Position numbers and translations under genes: made by a program. Shown here piece after piece: positions 1-5,280 of a stretch of 5,618 nt of DNA. The first letter of the stretch is position 1. Each line of letters opens with the position of its first letter. A model generated the notes under the pieces. It had not been told where the DNA came from. It ran no database searches and saw only the letters and a program-made list of their open reading frames with translations. This stretch comes from Paracoccaceae bacterium (lineage in GTDB: Bacteria; Pseudomonadota; Alphaproteobacteria; Rhodobacterales; Rhodobacteraceae): positions 1 to 5,618 of the forward strand of contig JAESRD010000054.1 of assembly GCA_016764835.1 (NCBI GenBank), written 5' to 3'.

Positions 1-442
1 CCCGCCCCTCAAGACCGCGCTGATCAACCCGGTGACCAACAGCCCCGAGCCGCTTGATCTGCCCGGGCCAACGGGCGAGTCTAACCGGCTGACCTTTAGC
101 CCGCGCAGCGCTATTTTGTGCCTTGGTCCGGGGGCAAAGGTAACCGCCGCGCAGGCCAAAGCGGTGACCGACCTTGGCGGCAGCGCGCTGACCACCGCTG
201 GCAGACTGGCCCCCAGTAAACTGACTAAAATCGAAAATATCAGCGGCGCGCTGTTTTGGGGGGCAGAAGGAGAGGCCCGCGCCTATGCTGTTGCCTTGGC
301 GGCGCGGCCGGACGCAATAGTGCCACTGATCACCGGGTTGCCGGATTTGGCCCATGTGCAACATGAGCGCCATATCTGCATTGATACAACTGCGGCAGGC
401 GGCAATGCGGCGTTACTGTCAGAGATTGGCGCAGACGAATAG
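1..442 (+). CDS. putA: Bifunctional proline dehydrogenase / P5C dehydrogenase PutA, C-terminal end (5'-truncated by window)
   Basis: The reading frame is open from base 2 to the TAG at 440-442, giving about 146 residues. These match the C-terminal region of long PutA proteins, which oxidise proline to glutamate through proline dehydrogenase and pyrroline-5-carboxylate dehydrogenase domains. The strongest evidence is the end, CIDTTAAGGNAALL followed by a short acidic tail, which is the conserved C-terminal motif of PutA. The upstream segment fits the non-catalytic, aldehyde-dehydrogenase-like C-terminal domain of the longer PutA types. No catalytic residue of either enzyme lies in the window, so activity cannot be judged. 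A GTG at 32 is an internal valine, not a start, because the homologous sequence continues upstream of it to the window edge. In alphaproteobacteria putA is usually induced by proline through a divergent Lrp-type regulator, but its 5' end is outside this window. Confidence 0.88.
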   Translation, partial: PPLKTALINPVTNSPEPLDLPGPTGESNRLTFSPRSAILCLGPGAKVTAAQAKAVTDLGGSALTTAGRLAPSKLTKIENISGALFWGAEGEARAYAVALAARPDAIVPLITGLPDLAHVQHERHICIDTTAAGGNAALLSEIGADE

Positions 443-455
443 GTTTTCGTCTGCA

Positions 456-497
456 TTGGCCACCAGAGGCTGGGGCGGATCACAACCGCCCGGCCAA
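456..497. terminator. Branched GC-rich inverted repeat after putA, possible terminator
   Basis: TTGGCC at 456-461 pairs with GGCCAA at 492-497. Inside it are two alternative or adjacent hairpins: CCAG-AGG-CTGG at 463-473, and GGGCGG at 473-478 with CCGCCC at 486-491 around a 7-base loop. An outer GGTTTT (442-447) could also pair with AAAACC (496-501), in competition with the last two bases of the GGCCAA arm. The structure lies in the 106-bp gap between the putA stop and the rhomboid start, where a terminator is expected. No U-tract follows, so it is not a classical intrinsic terminator. It could instead stabilise the putA mRNA 3' end. Confidence 0.35.
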
Positions 498-548
498 AAC
501 CTAAACCACTTGCTTGACCCTTCCGGCGCCATACCCGATGGTTAAGCC

Positions 549-1295
549 ATGTTTCCAATCCGCGACCATAACCCGTCTGAACGCACACCCTATGTCACCT
601 ATGCACTGATCGCGATAAACATCGTGGTCTATCTGGGCGGGCTGGTGGTCATCCAAAATGACCGCGCATTGGCTGAGCTGTATTATGCCTATGCCATGAT
701 CCCGGCGCGGATATCGGAAGGCGAGAACCTCATATCACTGGTCACCTCGACCTTCCTGCATGGTGGCTTCATGCATCTCGCCGGTAACATGCTGTTTTTG
801 TGGATATTTGGCGATAATCTAGAAGAAGAAATGGGCCATGTCGGCTTCTTGGCCTTCTATCTTGCAGCCGGTATTGCCGCTGGGCTGATGCAATGGATAG
901 CCGACCCGTATTCATCTGTGCCAATGGTTGGCGCATCTGGAGCCATTGCCGGGGTTATGGGCGGCTATCTGCTGCTGTTCCCCAAGGCGAAGGTCGATGT
1001 GCTGATTTTTCTCGTCATATTCGTGCGCATTTTCCCACTGCCGGCTTGGATCGTGCTCGGGCTGTGGTTTGGCATCCAAATCCTCAGCAGCTTTGGAGCC
1101 GATGCGGCCCAAGGCGGCGTCGCTTATTGGGCGCATATTGGCGGCTTTATCGCCGGGTTTGTCCTGACAGCGCCGGTTTGGATGCGGCACGGCGCGCGCG
1201 GGTATTGGCAAAAGACGGACGGGCATCCGCCACATCCTGAGGCGAAATACCCGTTTTCTAACAGCAACATACCGCGGGTGAACCGCCGCAAGTAG
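549..1295 (+). CDS. Rhomboid family intramembrane serine protease
   Basis: This 248-residue membrane protease is predicted to cleave transmembrane substrates within the inner membrane using a Ser-His dyad. The hallmarks are present: H71-x4-H76-x3-N80 in the second transmembrane segment (the oxyanion-side motif, with the same spacing as E. coli GlpG), catalytic Ser130 in GASG at 128-131, and catalytic His196 in AHIGGF near the last segment. About six hydrophobic segments can be seen (roughly 15-36, 64-87, 97-116, 124-143, 149-180 as a long or split stretch, and 190-210), followed by a basic, proline-containing cytoplasmic tail of about 38 residues. There is no separate sensor domain. ATG 549 is chosen because MFPIRDHNPSERTPYVTYALIAIN is the typical start of this bacterial subfamily, although only a weak Shine-Dalgarno precedes it. 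The gene converges on the suhB-like gene with 3 bp between stops. The substrate cannot be inferred from the neighbours. Confidence 0.93.
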   Translation: MFPIRDHNPSERTPYVTYALIAINIVVYLGGLVVIQNDRALAELYYAYAMIPARISEGENLISLVTSTFLHGGFMHLAGNMLFLWIFGDNLEEEMGHVGFLAFYLAAGIAAGLMQWIADPYSSVPMVGASGAIAGVMGGYLLLFPKAKVDVLIFLVIFVRIFPLPAWIVLGLWFGIQILSSFGADAAQGGVAYWAHIGGFIAGFVLTAPVWMRHGARGYWQKTDGHPPHPEAKYPFSNSNIPRVNRRK

Positions 1296-1310
1296 CCCTT
1301 AGGCTTTGCG
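1287..1310. terminator. Hairpin spanning the convergent rhomboid/suhB stop codons
   Basis: CGCAA (1287-1291) pairs with TTGCG (1306-1310), and AGCC (1294-1297) pairs with GGCT (1302-1305), around a CTTA loop with a 2-base bulge (1292-1293). That gives nine base pairs over both stop codons, TAG 1293-1295 on plus and TAA at 1301-1299 on minus. The location suits a shared bidirectional 3'-end structure in a 3-bp convergent junction. Neither strand has a U-tract after it, so intrinsic termination is uncertain. Confidence 0.3.
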
Positions 1311-2087
1311 CAGAACTGCCGCTAGTTTCTCGTGAATGTCGGGGTTAGAGGCAATGAATGCGCCTTGGGTTAACGGGTTTTCGCCCTTGACCAAAGGCCG
1401 CACGAAACCGCCCGCCTCAGTGACAATGATAAAGCCCGCAGCGATATCCCAGATATTCAGCTCGCGCTCCCAATAGCCCTCGTAGCGGCCCGCCGCGACA
1501 TAAGCCAGATCAAGCGCTGCAGAGCCGTAGCGGCGAATGCCCGCACAAACCGGCATCAGCTGCGCCAGCTCTTTGAGCGTGGTTGGCAAGGTGCGCTTGG
1601 CGGCAAAAGGCACGCCAGTGGCAAAGATTGATTCGAGCATAACCGTCCGGGCCGAAACCCGCAACCGCGACTCGTTAAGCCAAGCGCCTTGGCCCTTTTC
1701 GGCGGCAAACAGCTCGTCCTTGACCGGGTCATAGATAACACCAGCAATGATGTTGCCCTTATGCTCCAGCGCGATCGAGATCGCCCAATGCGGCAACCCG
1801 TGCAAGAAGTTTGTGGTACCATCGAGCGGGTCAACAATCCAACGGCGCGTCGGGTCTGCACCCTCTTGCTCGCCACCCTCTTCGCCAACAAAGCCGTAGG
1901 TTGGCCGCGCTTCCATCAGCTCATATCTGATCAACTCTTCGGCGTTTCTATCAGCCTTGCTGACAAAATCACCGGGGCCTTTGGTTGAGACCTGCAGCTG
2001 TTCAACTTCGCCAAAATCTTTGAGCAGCGCCCGGCCGACACGGCGGGCGGTTTTCTTCATGACGTTAAGGTTAGCACTATCGGCCAT
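1299..2087 (-). CDS. suhB: Inositol-1-monophosphatase family protein (SuhB-like)
   Basis: This 262-residue soluble, Mg2+-dependent phosphatase belongs to the inositol monophosphatase family, which hydrolyses myo-inositol-1-phosphate and related sugar or nucleotide phosphates. The metal site is complete: Glu69 in VGEEGG, the motif-1 stretch WIVDPLDGTTNF with Asp86, Asp89 and Thr91, and Asp214 in the motif-2 stretch NIWDIAAG. The family signature with TEAGG follows at 223-227. The length is normal for SuhB (about 265 residues). The start is well supported by AGGAG six bases upstream (2094-2098), and a plausible promoter sits just beyond. E. coli SuhB also binds RNA polymerase/NusA and acts in rRNA antitermination. 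Whether this homologue does so cannot be read from the sequence, and the physiological substrate could be another sugar phosphate. The gene faces the rhomboid gene and diverges from the GGDEF-EAL gene. Confidence 0.93.
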   Translation of the reverse strand: MADSANLNVMKKTARRVGRALLKDFGEVEQLQVSTKGPGDFVSKADRNAEELIRYELMEARPTYGFVGEEGGEQEGADPTRRWIVDPLDGTTNFLHGLPHWAISIALEHKGNIIAGVIYDPVKDELFAAEKGQGAWLNESRLRVSARTVMLESIFATGVPFAAKRTLPTTLKELAQLMPVCAGIRRYGSAALDLAYVAAGRYEGYWERELNIWDIAAGFIIVTEAGGFVRPLVKGENPLTQGAFIASNPDIHEKLAAVLRKA

Positions 2088-2093
2088 GGTCGT

Positions 2094-2098
2094 CTCCT
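2094..2098 (-). promoter_or_regulatory. Ribosome binding site of suhB
   Basis: The minus strand reads AGGAG with 6 bases before the ATG at 2087-2085. It is one of only two clear Shine-Dalgarno sequences in this window (the other precedes metF) and fixes the suhB start. Confidence 0.8.
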
Positions 2099-2116
2099 AT
2101 TGGCGGTAAGCTCGCG

Positions 2117-2145
2117 CATATAGGCGCTCCGCAGCGCCGCAGCAA
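2117..2145 (-). promoter_or_regulatory. Candidate sigma70-type promoter of suhB
   Basis: On the minus strand TTGCTG (2145-2140) is followed after exactly 17 bases by TATATG (2122-2117). This predicts a start near 2110 and a leader of about 23 bases that carries the AGGAG ribosome site. The -35 matches the consensus only in TTG, which is usual in alphaproteobacteria. The 17-bp spacer contains a perfect 6-bp inverted repeat, GGCGCT-CCGC-AGCGCC on plus (2123-2138), which could be an operator or chance in GC-rich DNA. Confidence 0.45.
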
Positions 2146-2179
2146 GAGCCAGTGCAAGAGCCGTTGCGACATTCTGCTC

Positions 2180-2192
2180 ATTATCGGATAAT
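2180..2192. repeat. Perfect 13-bp palindrome, candidate operator
   Basis: ATTATC-G-GATAAT is symmetric over all 12 paired positions and sits in the 198-bp divergent region, about 70 bp upstream of the predicted suhB start and about 93 bp upstream of the GGDEF-EAL start codon. The size and symmetry suit a dimeric regulator site. I do not recognise the regulator. No gene for an obvious regulator adjoins it. Confidence 0.35.
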
Positions 2193-2225
2193 CCAGCGAC
2201 GCGCAGACCGTGATCTTCATTTATG

Positions 2226-2265
2226 TTAACGAAATATTGACAGCCTTTAATTAACGTTGCCAAAT
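2226..2265 (+). promoter_or_regulatory. Candidate promoter and CtrA-like motif upstream of the GGDEF-EAL gene
   Basis: A perfect TTGACA -35 lies at 2237-2242. A 17-bp spacer leads to a poor -10, CCAAAT, at 2260-2265, predicting a start near 2272, only about 14 bases before the ATG at 2286. Just upstream and overlapping the -35 is TTAA-N7-TTGA (2226-2240), one mismatch from the alphaproteobacterial CtrA site TTAA-N7-TTAA. TTAACG occurs again at 2251-2256. The block is much more AT-rich than the surrounding genes, as regulatory DNA often is. The -35 is convincing, but the -10 and the CtrA assignment are tentative. Confidence 0.4.
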
Positions 2266-2285
2266 CAACTCTTACGCGATTGAAA

Positions 2286-4265
2286 ATGCCCAAACGTTTA
2301 TTCGAAACATTGCGCCATGAGGCACCTGTCGTCATCCATATCTCTATGCGAGATCTGGGCAAGCGTTTGGCTGGCTTCATCCTAATTATTGGCGTTTGCT
2401 ACTATGCGGGTATTGCGCTGCAAACGCTTGCAATTTTGACACTGCTGACCCTCGGCTCTGAGTTGGCCGCCTATGCTGTCGTGCGAAAAAACGCGGCCAG
2501 TGACCAAGAGATTTCGCTGCAGCTATCGGCGGTTATGTGGGTCATCAATATCGGCTCAACCGTGCTTTACCTTTGGCCTTCAATTTTATTCTCACAGCAA
2601 CCGTCAATCGCACTTTTGTTGTCAGGTTTCATGTGGCTGTTTGGTACATTGGTTCATATCTCAAATACTTTTGTCGCCTTACCGCTTCATAATTGGAGCC
2701 AGATGATCCCCGGTTTTGGCGCAACAATGTTTGTCTTTTACAATTCATCCAAGATGCAGTTTGCGCCCTCCAGCACGATCGATTGGTGGATAGCGGCAGC
2801 ACTTATGCTGGTTTATGCCGCCAACACCGTTGAAACCATGACCACGCAAGAAGACACCCAGCGCGCCCTAAACGCCGCCCGCGCCGAGGCAAATGCCCGA
2901 CTGCGGGCGCTGGAACATATGACCAAACATGACGGGCTCACCGGCCTGCTCACCCGCCGGGCTTTTGACAATGCATTGGCCAAGATCATGTCGCGGCTGC
3001 GGATCGGTCAACAGGCGGCGGTTTTTGTGATCGACCTTGATGGGTTCAAACCGATCAATGACAGTTACAGCCATGAAGCAGGCGACCGGGTTCTTGCCGC
3101 CGTTGGCGAACGGCTCAGTAAGATCGTCGGCGATAACGGGCTAGCAGCCCGCATGGGCGGTGACGAATTTGCGCTCGCCCTGTCAGGCGCTATCAGCAAA
3201 GAACAGGCAATGGAGGTGGCGCAGGAAATTGCCCGTCAAATCGAGCTGCCGATCGACTTTGAAGGCAAAGAAATGCGGGTGGCCGCCAGCGTTGGCGTCG
3301 CCCTTGGCTCTTGGCCCGGCGATACGATCAAAGCCATGTGCATATCGGCTGACCAAGCCATGTACCGCGCCAAGTCTGAGGCCGGTACGCGCGCAGTGAT
3401 GTTCGACAGGGCAACCTTTGCGCCGCGGCTCAGCCTTGATGACAAATTTTCTGTGCTGGAGGCTCTGCGCTCCGGTCGGCTGCTGCCCTATTATCAGCCC
3501 AAAGTGAAGCTGGCCAATGGCGAAATCTGCGGCTTTGAAGCACTGGCCCGCTGGGAACATGAGACAAAGGGCCTGCTGCTACCCGGCAAATTTCTCCCCC
3601 ATATCAACGAGTTCGGGCTGCATGGCGAATTTCTGTCCTCTATTGCCGGACAGGTGCTCAAGGACATCAAATCTTTGCTTGATGATGGGTTAGACCCCGG
3701 CCAAGTCTCGATCAATGTGCCTGAAGTGGCTCTGGCCACCCATAGCGGCCGCTTAGAATTAGAACAGCTGCTCGAAGGCGCGCCAGAAGCCGCCAAATAT
3801 GTGACATTCGAGATCACCGAAGATGTGTTCATTGCCCGCGCCGGGCAGATGATCCAAGAATCGGTGGCCAAATTTCGGCGCGCCGGCGTGCGTATATCGC
3901 TCGATGATTTTGGCACCGGCTTCGCCTCGTTCCAACATCTGCGACAGCTGGAATTTGACGAGCTAAAAATTGACACCAGCTTTGTCGCTGGCCTTGGTGT
4001 TGACCCTACCGCAGAAGTGCTGGTTTCCGGTTTCTTACAAATCGCCTCTGGTTTGGGGGTAAAAGTTGTCGCTGAAGGTGTCGAGACCGACGACCAACGC
4101 GCGCAATTATTACGGCTAGGCTGCCGTTTTGGCCAAGGCTGGCTTTTTGGCAAAGCCGCCCCGCTAGAAGAAGCACGTATCCGGCTTTTTGCTGAAGCCA
4201 GTAGGCTTGATCGACACAAAGCGGTTGACGCCGATACCTTCGGCTACGGCGTCAACAACGGCTGA
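2286..4265 (+). CDS. Membrane-anchored GGDEF-EAL protein (diguanylate cyclase / c-di-GMP phosphodiesterase)
   Basis: This 659-residue protein is predicted to make and/or degrade cyclic di-GMP in response to a membrane signal. Residues about 25-180 hold roughly six hydrophobic segments with short loops. They match no sensor domain I can name. A short helical linker (about 185-212) leads into the GGDEF domain, which starts HDGLTGLLTRRAF and has an intact GGDEF motif at 291-295. The RxxD inhibitory site is absent (GDNG occupies its place). The EAL domain has E418-A-L, N477 in SINV, E509 and E512 in FEITE, D540-D541 in DDFGTG, K561, E597 in AEGVE and Q617, so the phosphodiesterase looks competent. 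ATG 2286 is preferred over a TTG six bases upstream. Neither has a good ribosome site, and a later ATG at 2346 would also keep all membrane segments. Both domains look catalytically complete, so net activity cannot be predicted. The gene is probably monocistronic. Confidence 0.93.
   Translation: MPKRLFETLRHEAPVVIHISMRDLGKRLAGFILIIGVCYYAGIALQTLAILTLLTLGSELAAYAVVRKNAASDQEISLQLSAVMWVINIGSTVLYLWPSILFSQQPSIALLLSGFMWLFGTLVHISNTFVALPLHNWSQMIPGFGATMFVFYNSSKMQFAPSSTIDWWIAAALMLVYAANTVETMTTQEDTQRALNAARAEANARLRALEHMTKHDGLTGLLTRRAFDNALAKIMSRLRIGQQAAVFVIDLDGFKPINDSYSHEAGDRVLAAVGERLSKIVGDNGLAARMGGDEFALALSGAISKEQAMEVAQEIARQIELPIDFEGKEMRVAASVGVALGSWPGDTIKAMCISADQAMYRAKSEAGTRAVMFDRATFAPRLSLDDKFSVLEALRSGRLLPYYQPKVKLANGEICGFEALARWEHETKGLLLPGKFLPHINEFGLHGEFLSSIAGQVLKDIKSLLDDGLDPGQVSINVPEVALATHSGRLELEQLLEGAPEAAKYVTFEITEDVFIARAGQMIQESVAKFRRAGVRISLDDFGTGFASFQHLRQLEFDELKIDTSFVAGLGVDPTAEVLVSGFLQIASGLGVKVVAEGVETDDQRAQLLRLGCRFGQGWLFGKAAPLEEARIRLFAEASRLDRHKAVDADTFGYGVNNG
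4224..4256. repeat. 10-bp perfect inverted repeat inside the 3' end of the GGDEF-EAL gene
   Basis: GTTGACGCCG (4224-4233) is matched exactly by CGGCGTCAAC (4247-4256) around a 13-base loop. A smaller alternative stem, GCCGA/TCGGC (4230-4234 with 4240-4244), also exists. It lies within the last dozen codons of the GGDEF-EAL gene, 20 bp beyond the end of the convergent metR gene. It could form the 3'-end hairpin for metR (the minus strand continues CGCTTTGTGT, a poor U-tract) or for the GGDEF-EAL transcript. Confidence 0.45.
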
Positions 4266-4276
4266 AACCACTTGGC

Positions 4277-5182
4277 TCAGCTGCGTTGTAACTTCACCGC
4301 TTCTTGGCGGGCAAGCCGCATCAGATAGGCCATAAAGGGCCGCCCGGTATCGTCCTTTCGGGTTGCGGCAAAGAGCCGTCTCGTCAACCCGGCCTTGGTG
4401 ATCGGCATCGTTACGAAGTCGGAATTATTGCGCGCTTGGCGCACCACCCAATCGGGCAGAACCGTGACCCCGCGCCCCGATGCCACCAGCAGCATGATCA
4501 CCGCCGTCAGCTCAACTTGGCGCACAGATGCGGGTTCAATACCGGCGGGGATCAGCAACTGACTAAAGACATCAAGCCGGGTGCGATCAACCGGGTATGT
4601 GATCAGCTGTTGGTCTCTGAAATCTTCAGCCTCAATCCATTTCTTGTGTGCCAACGGGCTGGATGAGGCGGCGACAAAGACCGGCGCATAGTCAAATAAC
4701 GGCGTAAAATCAGTGCCATCGCTGTCTTCGGGGTCAGAGGTGATCACCAGATCCACCTCTTCGCGTCGCAAGGCTTTCATGGCATCAAAGGCAAGGCCGG
4801 GGCGGATATCAATATCAACCTCGGGCCAGACTTTGCGAAACTGCTCCAACACCGGTAGCAGCCATTCAAAGCAGGCATGACATTCGATGGCAATGTGCAT
4901 TCGCCCGGAACTGCCAGCAACCAGCCCGGCAAACTCAGCCTCAAGGGCGGCGATCTGCGGCAAAATGGTTTCTGCCGAGGCCAGCAGCCGCTGGCCCGCC
5001 GCCGACAGCCGCAGCGGTTTGGACCGGCGCACAAATAATTCAACACCAGCCTGCACCTCTATACCTTTGATCTGATGAGATAACGCAGATTGCGTGATCC
5101 CCAAGAGATCAGCCGCGCGTGCCAGCCCGCCCGTGTCATGGATCGCCTTGATCGTGCGCAAATGCCTAAATTCAATATGCAT
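4277..5182 (-). CDS. metR: LysR-family transcriptional regulator, MetR type
   Basis: This 301-residue regulator is predicted to activate methionine-pathway genes with homocysteine as co-effector, as E. coli MetR does. An N-terminal winged helix-turn-helix (about residues 20-42, LARAADLLGITQSALSHQIK) is followed by LFVRRSKPLRLSAAG and a linker helix. The effector domain starts near 94 with AIECHACFEWLLPVL, a stretch nearly matching E. coli MetR (IECHSCIQWLTP), then FDAMKAL, DLVITSD, FDY and YPVDRTRLDVF, all aligning with MetR. Divergence from metF, a methionine-pathway gene, fits. Start: ATG 5182 begins MHIEFRHLRTI, as MetR proteins do. In-frame ATGs at 5188, 5203 and 5206 would add 2 to 8 residues. 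None has a ribosome site, and the upstream ones overlap a probable MetR box. Autorepression is likely from the box positions. The gene ends 11 bp from the convergent GGDEF-EAL stop. Confidence 0.88.
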   Translation of the reverse strand: MHIEFRHLRTIKAIHDTGGLARAADLLGITQSALSHQIKGIEVQAGVELFVRRSKPLRLSAAGQRLLASAETILPQIAALEAEFAGLVAGSSGRMHIAIECHACFEWLLPVLEQFRKVWPEVDIDIRPGLAFDAMKALRREEVDLVITSDPEDSDGTDFTPLFDYAPVFVAASSSPLAHKKWIEAEDFRDQQLITYPVDRTRLDVFSQLLIPAGIEPASVRQVELTAVIMLLVASGRGVTVLPDWVVRQARNNSDFVTMPITKAGLTRRLFAATRKDDTGRPFMAYLMRLARQEAVKLQRS

Positions 5183-5189
5183 CGCCATA

Positions 5190-5202
5190 TGAATGATACT
5201 CA
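5190..5202. promoter_or_regulatory. MetR-like box 1 (T-N11-A)
   Basis: TGAA-TGATA-CTCA is a LysR-type T-N11-A site and differs at one base from the enteric MetR consensus TGAA-N5-TTCA. It lies just upstream of the preferred metR start codon and over the predicted metR transcription start, suiting autorepression. An overlapping 6-bp inverted repeat, AATGAT-ACTC-ATCATT (5192-5207), adds symmetry. Confidence 0.5.
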
Positions 5203-5204
5203 TC

Positions 5205-5233
5205 ATTGTTCTGAAAGTTATGAATTTGTCTCA
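5205..5233 (-). promoter_or_regulatory. Tentative metR promoter
   Basis: On the minus strand TGAGAC (5233-5228) and AACAAT (5210-5205) are 17 bp apart. A start near 5199 would exclude the two most upstream metR ATGs and leave a leader of about 17 bases before ATG 5182. Both hexamers are weak, so this rests mainly on spacing and position. The -35 overlaps MetR-like box 2. Confidence 0.25.
5221..5233. promoter_or_regulatory. MetR-like box 2 (T-N11-A)
   Basis: TGAA-TTTGT-CTCA has the same outer bases as box 1, including the same single departure from TGAA-N5-TTCA. The centres of the two boxes are 31 bp apart, close to three helical turns, so bound dimers would lie on one face of the DNA. This box covers the expected -35 of metF, as in activator-dependent promoters. 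A further TGAA half-site lies between the boxes at 5212-5215. Confidence 0.5.
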
Positions 5234-5243
5234 CGCTGGCGAC

Positions 5244-5249
5244 TATGAA
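5244..5249 (+). promoter_or_regulatory. Candidate -10 element of the metF promoter
   Basis: TATGAA is a four-of-six match to the -10 consensus. Seventeen bases upstream, the -35 position (5221-5226, TGAATT) is poor and lies inside MetR-like box 2. The combination of fair -10, bad -35 and an overlapping activator box suggests MetR-dependent activation, with a start near 5256 and a leader of about 25 bases. Confidence 0.4.
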
Positions 5250-5267
5250 ACAAGAGGCCAACTTAAA

Positions 5268-5273
5268 AGAAGG
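5268..5273 (+). promoter_or_regulatory. Ribosome binding site of metF
   Basis: AGAAGG lies seven bases before ATG 5281. Good spacing and complementarity to the 16S 3' end support that start. Confidence 0.75.
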
Positions 5274-5280
5274 TTTGCCC

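Noticed and set aside
514..542. Possible rhomboid promoter: TTGACC (514-519), 17-bp spacer, GATGGT (537-542)
   Set aside because: The -35 is good but the -10 is very poor, and it would place the transcription start at the ATG itself, requiring a leaderless mRNA. Not strong enough to annotate.
354..545. A 63-residue plus-strand open frame crossing the putA stop and the following gap
   Set aside because: It starts inside putA in another frame, has no ribosome site, and its second half translates the inverted-repeat region.
2280..2285. TTG at 2280 as start of the GGDEF-EAL gene
   Set aside because: An ATG follows six bases later, there is no ribosome site favouring TTG, and the two extra residues carry no conserved sequence.
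2057..2380. A 107-residue minus-strand open frame running across the suhB/GGDEF-EAL intergenic region
   Set aside because: It overlaps the starts of two well-supported genes, is alanine/leucine/arginine-rich like an out-of-frame translation, has no ribosome site and resembles no family.
3494..4219. A 241-residue minus-strand open frame opposite the EAL domain
   Set aside because: It is the antisense shadow of a highly conserved EAL domain, rich in Ser/Pro/Arg as expected from reverse-strand translation of GC-rich coding DNA.
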